The notes beneath the pieces are model-generated. The model had not been told where the DNA came from, did not search any database, and saw only the letters and a list, made by a program, of their open reading frames with translations. Source: Collimonas sp. OK607 (GTDB lineage Bacteria > Pseudomonadota > Gammaproteobacteria > Burkholderiales > Burkholderiaceae_D). From it: a stretch of 64,000 nt of DNA. Every line of letters starts with the position of its first letter. Within the stretch, counting starts at the first letter, position 1. The DNA lies in NCBI RefSeq assembly GCF_900111995.1, contig NZ_FOKF01000003.1:62001-126000 (forward strand), given 5' to 3'. Of this stretch, positions 8,057-17,124 are shown piece after piece. Position numbers and translations under genes: made by a program.

Positions 8057-9439
8057 TTATTTCTTTACCGCTTTATCTGTTTCCTTCGGCGCCACCGGCC
8101 GTTCGGCCAGCTTGTGCTCCAGATAGTGGATGTTGGTGCCGCCTTCAATGAAACGGGCGTCAATCATCAGCTCGCGATGCAGCTGAATGTTGGTTTGTAT
8201 GCCTTCCACTACCATTTCCGACAGAGCAATCTGCATCCGCTTGATAGCTTGCTCGCGAGTGGCTCCATAGGAAATCACCTTGCCCACCATCGAATCATAA
8301 TGCGGCGGCACGAAATAGCCGGCATATGCATGCGAATCAACCCGGATGCCAGGGCCGCCAGGCGCGTGCCATGACAGGATTTTGCCAGGAGATGGCGTGA
8401 ATTTGAATGGGTCTTCGGCGTTGATACGGCATTCGATCGCGTGGCCGGATAGCTGGATATCGCGTTGGCGGAAGCGCAGCTTTTCGCCGGCCGCAATACG
8501 AATCTGTTCCTGCACGATGTCGATGCCGGTGATCATTTCGGTGATCGGATGCTCAACCTGAACCCGGGTATTCATTTCGATGAAATAGAACTCGCCGTTT
8601 TCATACAGGAATTCAAATGTGCCGGCACCACGGTAATCCATCTTGCGGCAAGCTTCGGCACAGCGATCGCCGATTTTTTCGATGATCTTGCGCGGGATGC
8701 CTGGCGCCGGCGCTTCTTCGATGACCTTCTGGTGGCGGCGTTGCATCGAGCAATCGCGTTCACCCAGCCAGACGGCGTTCTTGAACTGGTCGGCGAGGAT
8801 CTGGATTTCCACGTGGCGCGGATTTTCCAGATATTTCTCCATATACACTTCCGGATTGCCGAACGCGGCGCCGGCTTCGGTCTTGGTCATGGTTACCGCG
8901 TTGGCCAGCGCCGCTTCGGTGTGCACCACGCGCATGCCGCGTCCGCCGCCGCCGCCGGCTGCCTTGATGATGACCGGATAGCCGATCTTGCGGGCAATCT
9001 TGACGACTTCCTTCGGATCATCCGGCAAAGCGCCTTCAGAGCCCGGTACGCAAGGCACGCCGGCACGGATCATGGCTTGTTTGGCAGATACTTTATCGCC
9101 CATCAAGCGGATATTCGCCGGCCGCGGGCCGATGAAAACAAAGCCTGATTGTTCAACGCGTTCAGCGAAATCGGCATTTTCGGACAAGAAGCCGTAGCCA
9201 GGGTGGATTGCCTCGGCATCGGTGACTTCTGCGGCGCTGATGATGGCCGGCATGTTGAGATAACTCAGGCTGGACGGCGCAGGGCCGATACAGACCGATT
9301 CATCTGCCAGTTTCACATACTTGGCGTCACGATCAGCCTCGGAATGGACCATCACGGTTTTGATGCCCATTTCACGGCAGGCGCGTTGGATGCGCAAGGC
9401 GATTTCGCCGCGGTTGGCGATAAGGATTTTTTCAAACAT
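8057..9439 (-). CDS. accC: Biotin carboxylase subunit of acetyl-CoA carboxylase
   Basis: The 460-residue ATP-grasp enzyme begins [17 protein letters not shown], the invariant AccC start. It contains the glycine-rich ATP lid GGGGGRGM, the [18 protein letters not shown] segment and [13 protein letters not shown] with the catalytic Glu/Arg. It carboxylates biotin on AccB with ATP and bicarbonate, the first half-reaction of malonyl-CoA synthesis. It lies downstream of accB with a 170-bp gap that contains no gene and no clear terminator, so accBC is probably one transcript continuing into prmA. Confidence 0.97.
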   Translation of the reverse strand: MFEKILIANRGEIALRIQRACREMGIKTVMVHSEADRDAKYVKLADESVCIGPAPSSLSYLNMPAIISAAEVTDAEAIHPGYGFLSENADFAERVEQSGFVFIGPRPANIRLMGDKVSAKQAMIRAGVPCVPGSEGALPDDPKEVVKIARKIGYPVIIKAAGGGGGRGMRVVHTEAALANAVTMTKTEAGAAFGNPEVYMEKYLENPRHVEIQILADQFKNAVWLGERDCSMQRRHQKVIEEAPAPGIPRKIIEKIGDRCAEACRKMDYRGAGTFEFLYENGEFYFIEMNTRVQVEHPITEMITGIDIVQEQIRIAAGEKLRFRQRDIQLSGHAIECRINAEDPFKFTPSPGKILSWHAPGGPGIRVDSHAYAGYFVPPHYDSMVGKVISYGATREQAIKRMQIALSEMVVEGIQTNIQLHRELMIDARFIEGGTNIHYLEHKLAERPVAPKETDKAVKK

Positions 9440-9609
9440 AGTAATTGGTATATGCGTCGCTAAAAGTTAAGCGTTATCAAGCATTGGGTTGGTAACACAG
9501 GCCTCGCATGACGGCGGAAGACGGCCCTGCATTAACAACCAGAACGGCGAGACCCGTATAACGCGGATGCCGCCGTGCAGACTACTCAGTGATGACGTAA
9601 TGGTATTAA

Positions 9610-10071
9610 TTAGCCAATAATAAACAATGGTTGGCCGAATTCGACCGGTTGGCCGTTTTCCACCAGGATCTTCTTCACTACGCCAGAAACGTCGGCTTCG
9701 ATTTCATTCAGCAATTTCATTGCTTCGATGATGCACAGGGTGCCGCCTTCTTTGATTTCCGAGCCGATTTCGACAAACGCTGGCGAGCCGGGAGCCGACG
9801 AACGGTAGAAAGTGCCGACCATAGGCGATTTGACAATATGGCCTTCCGGTACTGCTTCTACCGGTGCCGCGGCAGCCACTGGTGCCTGCGCTGGCGCCGC
9901 TACCTGATATTGGGCAGGGTGTTGTTGCGGTTGCATCATGACAACCTGGTTTTGCTGGGAAGCAGACGACTTGACGATACGGACCTTGCTTTCGCCTTCG
10001 GTCACTTCAAGCTCTTCGATGTCTGACTCCGCGACCAGGTCGATCAGCGTTTTGAGTTTTCTCAAATCCAT
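9610..10071 (-). CDS. accB: Biotin carboxyl carrier protein of acetyl-CoA carboxylase
   Basis: The 153-residue protein starts [13 protein letters not shown]. It has an Ala/Pro/Gln-rich flexible linker (about 36-75) and ends in a biotinyl domain with the EAMKL motif, in which Lys119 is the biotin attachment site. It shuttles carboxybiotin between AccC and the carboxyltransferase. The ATG at 10071 is chosen because an AAGGA ribosome site lies about 7 nt upstream; an upstream TTG (10077) is unlikely. The 112-bp gap to aroQ could carry a promoter but none is certain. Confidence 0.96.
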   Translation of the reverse strand: MDLRKLKTLIDLVAESDIEELEVTEGESKVRIVKSSASQQNQVVMMQPQQHPAQYQVAAPAQAPVAAAAPVEAVPEGHIVKSPMVGTFYRSSAPGSPAFVEIGSEIKEGGTLCIIEAMKLLNEIEADVSGVVKKILVENGQPVEFGQPLFIIG

Positions 10072-10183
10072 ATGCAATCCTTCAGAATATATTAATGAAA
10101 AGCTATTTTCGTTTTTTTGACAGACAGCTCAGCGCAGTTGCAAAGAATCTGCAAAGACTCAGTAGCTACTGCAAGGCTATCAA

Positions 10184-10621
10184 CTAGAGTTTCTTAATGG
10201 CAAAATCAACTGCGGCGCGGTAACCATCCACACCCAAACCGCAAATGACACCCACTGCGACTTCCGATAAATAGGAATGATGCCGAAATGCTTCTCGCTG
10301 GTGGATGTTCGAGATGTGGACTTCGATAAAACGGATTGCCACTCCCGTTAATGCGTCGCGTAAGGCCACGCTGGTATGCGTAAGCCCACCGGGGTTGATC
10401 ACAATGGCGTCGACGCCTTCTGTTTTGGCCGCGTGGATGCGGTCTATCAGTGCGCCTTCGTGATTGCTTTGGAAATGCTCAAGCCGAGCCCCGGCGGCAG
10501 TTGCCTGGACCCGTGCTGCTTGTTCGACGTCGCTCAGCGTGGTCGAACCGTAGACTTCTGGCTCTCTTGTACCCAGCAAATTCAGGTTGGGTCCGTTGAG
10601 TAGAAGTATATTTTTTGCCAT
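10184..10621 (-). CDS. aroQ: Type II 3-dehydroquinate dehydratase
   Basis: The 145-residue protein has the full set of type II dehydroquinase motifs: the [17 protein letters not shown] start with the catalytic tyrosine, [16 protein letters not shown], and [20 protein letters not shown] with the catalytic histidine. It converts 3-dehydroquinate to 3-dehydroshikimate in the shikimate pathway, probably as a dodecamer. It lies directly upstream of accB on the same strand, the usual aroQ-accB-accC order. Confidence 0.95.
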   Translation of the reverse strand: MAKNILLLNGPNLNLLGTREPEVYGSTTLSDVEQAARVQATAAGARLEHFQSNHEGALIDRIHAAKTEGVDAIVINPGGLTHTSVALRDALTGVAIRFIEVHISNIHQREAFRHHSYLSEVAVGVICGLGVDGYRAAVDFAIKKL

Positions 10622-10750
10622 GGAGATGACGCTCCGTTTGACGATGATGGCCGCATTTTGCCGTCAAATGGCGTTGACTGGCAAGGGGAAATTTGTTTCT
10701 GTTAAATTTCAGCGGGGCAATATGAATTATTTTTCCCGGGAGCGCCAAGG

Positions 10751-11272
10751 CTACAGCAATCCCAGATCTTTTCGTAACTCGTCGAATTTAATGCTACCCA
10801 GGTACATTTTTTTTACCTGGCCATCGCGGCCTATCAAGACGGTGAAGGGCAAGCCGCCGCTCTGGTTGCCGAACTGCCGCAGCAGCGCAGTGGCGCCAGT
10901 ACCGGCTACATACAATGGGTAGGAGATTTTATATTTTTCCGCAAATTTAGCGATGTTGTCGGCGGAATCGATACCGATGCCGACGATTTGAATATTTTTA
11001 GCGGCTATCTCAGCCTGCAGTGCATTCAGTTCCGGCATCTCTTCCACGCATGGCGCACACCAGGTTGCCCAGAAATTGACGACCAGGGGTTTGCCCTTCA
11101 GTTGGGACAATGCACTGGTCTTGCCACTGGCGTCAGGCATTTCCTGCGCTAGCAGACTGGCTACCGCCACGTTTTCAGGAGATGCAGGCGTATGGCGTTG
11201 GACGCCAAAATAAACGCCGATCACGCAAAATAGAATGGCAATCGGCACAAATATGAATATATTTCTTTTCAT
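10751..11272 (-). CDS. Membrane-anchored TlpA/ResA-type thiol:disulfide oxidoreductase
   Basis: The 173-residue protein has one N-terminal membrane anchor (IFIFVPIAILFCVIGVYF) and a periplasmic thioredoxin fold with active site WCAPC (in VNFWATWCAPCVEEMPELN). The cis-Pro region is GGLPFTVLIG. TlpA/ResA proteins reduce disulfides in the periplasm, often for cytochrome c maturation. Its start overlaps the stop of the gene at 11272-11925 by one base (TAATG), so the two are translationally coupled. The 129-bp gap to aroQ holds nothing I recognise. Confidence 0.85.
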   Translation of the reverse strand: MKRNIFIFVPIAILFCVIGVYFGVQRHTPASPENVAVASLLAQEMPDASGKTSALSQLKGKPLVVNFWATWCAPCVEEMPELNALQAEIAAKNIQIVGIGIDSADNIAKFAEKYKISYPLYVAGTGATALLRQFGNQSGGLPFTVLIGRDGQVKKMYLGSIKFDELRKDLGLL

Positions 11273-11925
11273 TAATCTTCTTTTTGATTGTCTTCCGGAT
11301 TGATCAATGCAAGTACCGCATTGTGATCGGCCCGAATCACACGCTCGGCCCGTTTACCGGATGCGGCCCTGATACTACCGCGCAAATCGTCAGTTTCATA
11401 TAGCGTGAGATGAACTCCTTCTTTTTTATACATGAAACTTACGGTTTCCACCGGCTCGTTATTACCGCTAGTTTTAAGGGGCGGGCTAGTCGACAGCTCA
11501 AATTGTACATTCTTGTTAAAAAGGAAAATTTCGACATCTTTGGGGCTGTCGACAAACAGGTGTAAATAGATGTCCGAGTGTTCCCCGGCAGTGCCGTTGA
11601 GGACCGCGCCTGTAAGATAAGGCTTAAATTGCCTCAGCTCGCCCATGATTTCTGCGGCGATCCTGCGCAAATGCAAGAGTCGCGCCGGTTGCGTATCGGC
11701 AAAGAATAATTCGTTATATATACGCACTTCTTCTTCGATCTGGGCGTTATCAGGCAGGAATTCACCACGGATTTTACCGCCGCCTCGTTTGCTGCCGACG
11801 CACAGTTCCACAGCTTTACGCTTCGCAGTGCCATAATCGGCGCCGTCCTCGGCAATCATGCGGGCCGCCGCCGCCGCAATTTCCGCGCGCAGTTGTTCTA
11901 GTTCGGGTGAGAGATTGGATGTCAT
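11272..11925 (-). CDS. Conserved protein of unknown function, divergent from mpl
   Basis: The 217-residue protein (start MTSNLSPELEQLRAEI) is soluble. It has an alpha-helical N-terminal half with basic patches (GTAKRKAVELCVGSKRGGGKIRG) and a C-terminal half of mixed strands (DIYLHLFVDSPKDVEIFLF, ETVSFMYKKEGVHLTLYETDDLRG). I see no catalytic motif. My recollection is that homologues beside mpl in Burkholderiales often carry a transferred 'muramate ligase' label, but no ATP-binding GTHGKT motif is present here, so I do not support that name. It is divergent from mpl across about 230 bp and overlaps the TlpA-like gene. The reading can be extended upstream to 11994, but those residues look non-coding. 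Confidence 0.7.
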   Translation of the reverse strand: MTSNLSPELEQLRAEIAAAAARMIAEDGADYGTAKRKAVELCVGSKRGGGKIRGEFLPDNAQIEEEVRIYNELFFADTQPARLLHLRRIAAEIMGELRQFKPYLTGAVLNGTAGEHSDIYLHLFVDSPKDVEIFLFNKNVQFELSTSPPLKTSGNNEPVETVSFMYKKEGVHLTLYETDDLRGSIRAASGKRAERVIRADHNAVLALINPEDNQKED

Positions 11926-12153
11926 GACAGGGATGATAAATCGATTTGACGGCATCCGTCCTGCAGCCTGAGGGATATGTGGATGAATGTGCAACTAATT
12001 GCAACTAAGCTGACCGGGCAGAATCTGAAACTACTTGCCGGTTTTGTGTTTCCCACCCCCTGCATTCCACTTTTTCCAAGCCCTGTTACCGGGTGCGGCG
12101 GCCGCTCAGGTAAAATCACGGTATTCCTCTTTTCTGCATAGTGAAACTCAAGA

Positions 12154-13566
12154 ATGCATATTCATATCCTTGGTATCTGCGGCACCTTTATGGGTGGTTT
12201 GGCGGTGCTGGCCAAACAGGCCGGGCATAAAGTCACCGGCTGCGATGCCAATGTGTACCCACCGATGAGTACCCAGCTCGAAGAGCAGGGGATTACCTTG
12301 ATTCAAGGCTTCGGTGTCGAACAAACTGCTTTGCAGCCTGATTTGTACGTAATCGGCAATGTTGTGGTGCGTGGCAATCCGCTGATGGAAGAAATCCTGA
12401 ATCGCGGCTTACCCTATATCTCGGGTCCGCAATGGATCGGCGAGCATATTCTGCGCGACAAGTGGGTTCTGGCGGTGGCCGGCACCCACGGCAAGACCAC
12501 GACTTCAGCGATGCTGGCCTGGATCCTGGAAGACGCCGGTTACGATCCGGGTTTTCTGATCGGCGGCGTGCCGATGAATTTTGGCATATCGGCGCGTTTG
12601 TCGGGTAAGGCCGGCGCTGGCACAGAGGCATCGTCATTCTTTGTCATCGAAGCCGATGAGTACGACACGGCATTTTTCGACAAGCGCAGTAAATTCGTCC
12701 ATTACCACGCCAAGACCGCGATTCTGAATAACCTGGAATACGATCATGCCGACATCTTTCCCGATCTGGCGGCGATCGAAACCCAATTCCATCACCTGGT
12801 TCGCACCATCCCTGGCGTCGGCCGGCTGATCGTCAACGGCCGCGAACCGGCATTGCAGCGTGTGCTGGACCGCGGATGCTGGAGCGAAAAGGAATTTTTC
12901 GGCGGTGATAACGATCGGCAGGGCTGGTCGTTGCGCACGCAAGACAATGGCAACTTTGAAGTGGGTTTCAATGGCGAACCGCAGGGCACGGTGCAGTGGG
13001 AATTGAGCGGTGAGCATAATCGCATGAATGCCTTGGCCGCAATTGCCGCCGCCCGCCATGTCGGCGTGCCGCCAGCGCAGGCCATTGATGCCTTGTCCCG
13101 CTTTGAAAATGTTAAGCGGCGCATGGAATTGCGCGGCAGCGTCCGCGAGATAGCGGTGTACGACGATTTTGCCCACCATCCAACCGCAATCGCTACCACG
13201 GTCGCCGGTTTGCGCAAAAAAGTAGGTGCGGCACGGATCTTGGCAGTGCTCGAGCCGCGCTCGAACACGATGAAGCTGGGCGCCATGAAAGAAGCGCTGC
13301 CGGGTAGCCTGAGCGAGGCCGACCTGGTGTTCGGCTATGGCGCCAAGGGCACCGGCAAGGACGCGCTGGATTGGAACCTGGCCGCAGCTTTGCAGCCGCT
13401 TGGCAGCAAAGCGAGTTCTTACGACCAGCTCGACCAGCTGGTGGCGGCGATCGTCAAGGCGGCCAAACCAGGGGACCAGATACTGGTGATGAGCAACGGC
13501 GGTTTCGGCGGCGTCCATCAAAAAATTCTGACTGCGCTTTCTTTGTCGTTGCCGGAATTGCAATGA
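12154..13566 (+). CDS. mpl: UDP-N-acetylmuramate:L-alanyl-gamma-D-glutamyl-meso-diaminopimelate ligase
   Basis: The 470-residue Mur-ligase family enzyme starts MHIHILGICGTFMGGLAVLA, the Mpl form of the N-terminal Rossmann motif. It carries the ATP P-loop GTHGKTTTSAM, the central EADEYDTAFFDKRSKF and the C-terminal DDFAHHPTAI and EPRSNTMKLG motifs. Mpl joins recycled murein tripeptide to UDP-MurNAc in the cytoplasm, so it marks peptidoglycan recycling. It overlaps the next gene by four bases (ATGA), starting an operon that runs to ubiC and probably to the RNase gene. Confidence 0.95.
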   Translation: MHIHILGICGTFMGGLAVLAKQAGHKVTGCDANVYPPMSTQLEEQGITLIQGFGVEQTALQPDLYVIGNVVVRGNPLMEEILNRGLPYISGPQWIGEHILRDKWVLAVAGTHGKTTTSAMLAWILEDAGYDPGFLIGGVPMNFGISARLSGKAGAGTEASSFFVIEADEYDTAFFDKRSKFVHYHAKTAILNNLEYDHADIFPDLAAIETQFHHLVRTIPGVGRLIVNGREPALQRVLDRGCWSEKEFFGGDNDRQGWSLRTQDNGNFEVGFNGEPQGTVQWELSGEHNRMNALAAIAAARHVGVPPAQAIDALSRFENVKRRMELRGSVREIAVYDDFAHHPTAIATTVAGLRKKVGAARILAVLEPRSNTMKLGAMKEALPGSLSEADLVFGYGAKGTGKDALDWNLAAALQPLGSKASSYDQLDQLVAAIVKAAKPGDQILVMSNGGFGGVHQKILTALSLSLPELQ

Positions 13567-14159
13567 TCTTGTATCTGCACGGTTTTCGATCTTCGCCGCA
13601 ATCGTTCAAGGCACGTCTGCTAGCCGAACGCATGCAGCAGCTGGGGCGGGCTGCCGAATACCTGTGTCCACAACTGCCGGCATCACCTGCTGTCGCGATT
13701 GCTTTGGCGCGCGACTGCATTCAAGATTGCGATCCGGCTGACCTGACCCTGATCGGCTCCTCGCTCGGCGGTTACTACGCCACCTGGCTGGCCGAGCAAC
13801 TGGGTTGTCGTGCTGTGCTGCTGAATCCGGCAGTCAAGCCACCGCGCGACCTGGAAAAATATGTTGGTGTCAGCACGCAATATCATTCCGATGAGCCATT
13901 TGAATTCAAACGCGAGTACATCGATGAATTGCGGGCTTTGCAGATCGAACAGATCACCCGACCGGAGCGTTATTTCCTGATTGCCGCCACCGGTGACGAA
14001 GTGCTCGACTGGCAAGAAATGGTCGGCCATTACCCGCAAGCGAGGCAACAGGTGATACAAGGCAGCGATCATGGCATCAGTGAATTTGCCGAGTACGCCG
14101 ATGCGGTACTGGCATTTTGCGGGATTGCAATCGACCCGGCATCGACGGCGGGGGCTTGA
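13563..14159 (+). CDS. YqiA/YcfP-type small alpha/beta-hydrolase (esterase)
   Basis: The 198-residue protein starts MILYLHGFRSSPQSFKA, the hallmark of the YqiA family. It has the nucleophile elbow GSSLGGYYATWLAEQ, a late aspartate (TGDEVLDW) and a final histidine (GSDHGISEF), completing a Ser-Asp-His triad. Members are small serine esterases of unknown natural substrate. It is coupled to mpl by an ATGA overlap and to ubiC by a one-base TGATG overlap. Confidence 0.85.
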   Translation: MILYLHGFRSSPQSFKARLLAERMQQLGRAAEYLCPQLPASPAVAIALARDCIQDCDPADLTLIGSSLGGYYATWLAEQLGCRAVLLNPAVKPPRDLEKYVGVSTQYHSDEPFEFKREYIDELRALQIEQITRPERYFLIAATGDEVLDWQEMVGHYPQARQQVIQGSDHGISEFAEYADAVLAFCGIAIDPASTAGA

Positions 14160-14821
14160 TGTCACGTTCCCGTACTTACGCCCAGTGGCATGATCATGCC
14201 AACGGCGTCGATCCCTCCGATAACTTGCGCGACTGGCTGACCGATCCGGTCTCGCTGACCTATAAGCTGATGGCGCATTGCCAACAGTTTCGGGTTCAGC
14301 GCTTGCGCCAGCAGCGCGCCATGTGCCTGGCCGAGGAATGGCAGGCGATCGGCTTGCCGCGCCGCCTTCAGGTGCAGGAGCGGGATGTGTTGCTGCGTTG
14401 CGACGACCGTCCCATGGTGTTGGGGCACACTGTGCTGGCACTCGACGCGACGACCACGGAATGGCCGTTTTTCGGCTCCCTCGGTGAGCGCTCACTTGGC
14501 ACCACGCTGTTTGGCGATCCGCTGGTGCAGCGTGGGCAACTGCAATTTGCCCGCCTGTATGGCGATCATCCGTTGGTGCGGCGCATGTGCGCTGCCAGTG
14601 GCCAGGACAATTTTCCTTACCCGTTATGGGCGCGGCGCTCGGCCTTCCGCCGCAAAACCGGCGTCATGCTGGTGACAGAAGTATTTTTTCCCGAGATCGA
14701 GGAGTTGCGGCGCGCCCGCCCGGACATAAAGGTGCTGTCCCCCGGTTTTTCGGTTTCCTCTGATTTATCCCGGCAAATTCATCCGGCACATCAATTACTA
14801 TCATTTGGCGCTGCAAGATAA
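14159..14821 (+). CDS. ubiC: Chorismate lyase (chorismate pyruvate-lyase)
   Basis: The 220-residue protein shows UbiC features: VQERDVLLRCDDRPMVLGHTVL with the substrate arginine region, FFGSLGERSLGTTLF, WARRSAFRRKTGVMLVTEVFFPEI with the C-terminal WxRRS and TEvF motifs. It removes pyruvate from chorismate to give 4-hydroxybenzoate, the ring precursor of ubiquinone. The start at 14159 is fixed by the TGATG junction with the preceding esterase; the remainder of the ORF upstream overlaps that gene in another frame. Confidence 0.88.
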   Translation: MSRSRTYAQWHDHANGVDPSDNLRDWLTDPVSLTYKLMAHCQQFRVQRLRQQRAMCLAEEWQAIGLPRRLQVQERDVLLRCDDRPMVLGHTVLALDATTTEWPFFGSLGERSLGTTLFGDPLVQRGQLQFARLYGDHPLVRRMCAASGQDNFPYPLWARRSAFRRKTGVMLVTEVFFPEIEELRRARPDIKVLSPGFSVSSDLSRQIHPAHQLLSFGAAR

Positions 14822-14872
14822 GCACAAGCTGCTGGCAGCGGTATCATCAGAAATCCACACGTAAAGCATGCA

Positions 14873-16954
14873 ATGAATCTATTTTTTGAAGAGTCCGGCG
14901 ACTTTAAAGCAGGTGTTGTACTGTCGCAGCAAGGCGAGGCCTATCAGGTCGAACTGCAGTCGGGCAAACGCAGCAAGGTCAAGTCCAAGGACGTGTTGTT
15001 GCAATTCACCACACCGACACCGCAGCAGTTGTTGGAAGACGCGCAACAAATCGCGCAACAGATCGAACTCGATTTCCTGTGGGAAGTCGCGGGCCAGGAA
15101 GAGTTTGGATTCGCCGAACTGGGCGCGGAATATTTCGGCCATGCACCGCTGCCGACGGAAGCTGCGGGTTTGTTGTTAAGCCTGCACACAGCGCCGATTT
15201 ATTTTTATAAGAAGGGCAAGGGCCGTTACAAGGCTGCGCCGGAAGCCTCGCTGAAAGCAGCCCAGGCCGGCATCGAAAAGAAAAGACAGCAAGCCCTGGT
15301 CCAGGCCGAATACGTCGAACAGCTGAAGGCAGGGAAATTGCCCGATGTGATGAAGCCGCTGGCGCTGCAGCTTTTGTTCAAGCCGGACAAGAACAGCCTC
15401 GAATACAAGGCGCTGGAGGCCGCTTGCAATGAATTGCAAACTTCGCCGCAGCGCTTGATGCTAACGGTCGGCGGCATAGCCTCACCGAAGGAATTGCATC
15501 TCTCCAAATTCCTGCTGGAATTTTTCCCCAAAGGTTCCGGATTTCCCAATATCGCGATTCCTGCAGTGGCGGATCTGCCGCTGGCGCCGGTGCAGGCATT
15601 TTCCATCGATGATGTGACCACCACTGAAATCGACGATGCCTTGTCGGTGCAGACGCTGGCAGACGGCAAGGTACGGATCGGGATTCATATCGCCGCTCCG
15701 GGTTTGGGCATCAAGCGCGGCGATGCGCTGGACGCGATTGCTCGCCAGCGTATGTCGACCGTGTATATGCCAGGCGACAAGATCACCATGCTGCCGGACG
15801 AACTGGTAGAGGCTTTCACTTTGGCCGAAGGAAAAAACTGCCCGGCGCTGTCGCTGTACGCCACTCTCGATCCTGCCGACTGGAGTGTGATCAGCACGGA
15901 AACCAAGGCTGAACTGGTGCCGATTTCCGCCAACCTGCGCCACAACACGCTCGACGATTTGGTGACCGAAGAAAATCTCGCCAACGACGCCGGCGACTAT
16001 CCGCACAAGGCTGACATTGCCGTGTTGTGGAAATGGATACAGGTATTGGAGCAAGGCCGCATGGCCAAGCGTGAAAGTTTCGGCTTGCGGCCAGAGCAAA
16101 ACAACCGGGTCGATTTCAACTTCTATGTAGAAGACGATGTTGTCACCATCGCGCGCCGCAAGCGCGGTGCGCCGCTCGACAAGATCGTCGCCGAATTGAT
16201 GATCTTTGCCAACAGCAGCTGGGGCAAGCTGATGTCCGATCATGGCGTGCCCGGCATCTATCGTGCACAAGGTGGCGGCAGCGGCGGCTGGGTGGCCAAG
16301 ATGCAGGTACGCATGGTCACTCACGCCGCGCCGCATCAAGGACTGGGGGTCGATCAATACGCGTGGAGCACCTCGCCCTTGCGTCGTTATACCGACCTGG
16401 TCAACCAGTGGCAGATCCTGGCTTGCGTCGAAGGCGGCGTCGCTGCGCCGCTGGTAGCGCCATTCAAACCGCGCGATGCCGATCTGTTTGCGATCGTCTC
16501 CGGTTTCGATGCCGCGTATTCAGGCTATGGCGATTTCCAGTCGAATATGGAACGCTATTGGTGCCTGCGCTGGCTGGGGCAGGAGCAAGCACGCCAGGTT
16601 GACGCGGCGGTGCTGAAAGATGAAATCTTGCGCCTGGCTGAGATTCCGCTGATTATCAAATTGCCAGGCATGCAACAGCTGGCGCGCGGAACCCAGGTCA
16701 AGCTGGATATCATCCGCTGGGATGAGGTCGATTTGACGGTCGAGGCACGTTTGCTGGAAGTCTGCGCTGCGCCAAGCGCCGATGCTGAAGAGCAGGAGCC
16801 GGGCGAGGATGAGGATGCGGATGAAATTTCCGAAGAGCTGGATGCTGCAATGGATATGCCGCATGAAGTAGTTGAAGCGCCGTTGGCGGATCAACCTGAT
16901 GAGGGGACACCGGTTCCGGAAGGCGAGCCGGCAGTTGATACGAAGAGCCCGTAG
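14873..16954 (+). CDS. RNase II-family 3'-5' exoribonuclease (RNB domain)
   Basis: The 693-residue protein has an N-terminal OB-like region (MNLFFEESGDFKAGVVLSQ, with SGKRSKVKSKDVLLQF). A central RNB catalytic domain carries the metal-binding aspartates in the DDVTTTEIDDALSV motif. It ends with YAWSTSPLRRYTDLVNQWQ, typical of RNB. A strongly acidic tail (about 635-693) follows. RNB enzymes degrade RNA processively from the 3' end with Mg2+. The layout is that of the shorter RNase II-like proteins of betaproteobacteria rather than RNase R; a clear S1 domain was not recognised. Its TAG stop lies inside the first bases of a dispersed repeat. It starts 51 bp after ubiC. Confidence 0.88.
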   Translation: MNLFFEESGDFKAGVVLSQQGEAYQVELQSGKRSKVKSKDVLLQFTTPTPQQLLEDAQQIAQQIELDFLWEVAGQEEFGFAELGAEYFGHAPLPTEAAGLLLSLHTAPIYFYKKGKGRYKAAPEASLKAAQAGIEKKRQQALVQAEYVEQLKAGKLPDVMKPLALQLLFKPDKNSLEYKALEAACNELQTSPQRLMLTVGGIASPKELHLSKFLLEFFPKGSGFPNIAIPAVADLPLAPVQAFSIDDVTTTEIDDALSVQTLADGKVRIGIHIAAPGLGIKRGDALDAIARQRMSTVYMPGDKITMLPDELVEAFTLAEGKNCPALSLYATLDPADWSVISTETKAELVPISANLRHNTLDDLVTEENLANDAGDYPHKADIAVLWKWIQVLEQGRMAKRESFGLRPEQNNRVDFNFYVEDDVVTIARRKRGAPLDKIVAELMIFANSSWGKLMSDHGVPGIYRAQGGGSGGWVAKMQVRMVTHAAPHQGLGVDQYAWSTSPLRRYTDLVNQWQILACVEGGVAAPLVAPFKPRDADLFAIVSGFDAAYSGYGDFQSNMERYWCLRWLGQEQARQVDAAVLKDEILRLAEIPLIIKLPGMQQLARGTQVKLDIIRWDEVDLTVEARLLEVCAAPSADAEEQEPGEDEDADEISEELDAAMDMPHEVVEAPLADQPDEGTPVPEGEPAVDTKSP

Positions 16955-17034
16955 GGTGGGCAAGTTTTTTTGCCCACGCGTTAGCGACGCAGGTGATGTT
17001 GAGTTCACGCGTGGGCACGATGTGCCCACCCTAC
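16951..17034. repeat. Dispersed GTAGGGTGGGCA palindromic repeat, full copy
   Basis: The element begins gtagggtgggca and ends tgcccaccctac, an outer inverted repeat of 12 bp. The inner halves 'tgcccacgcg' and 'cgcgtgggca' also pair, so the whole can fold into a cloverleaf or a long stem. Its second to fourth bases (TAG) provide the stop codon of the exoribonuclease gene. Confidence 0.85.
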
Positions 17035-17124
17035 GGATAAGCGAAGAAAGCAACGGTAAATTTCCCGTAGGCATCTCGCTTTGTCGTAGAATCCCTCTCT
17101 TTTATAGCGACTTTTAGCTCACGC

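Noticed and set aside
11272-11925. Calling the gene a UDP-N-acetylmuramate-alanine ligase
   Set aside because: It lacks the Mur-ligase ATP motif and is less than half the length; the name is probably transferred from neighbouring mpl.
12634-13563. A 309-codon minus-strand frame antisense to mpl
   Set aside because: It is a codon-bias shadow of mpl, with no start signal or recognisable domain.
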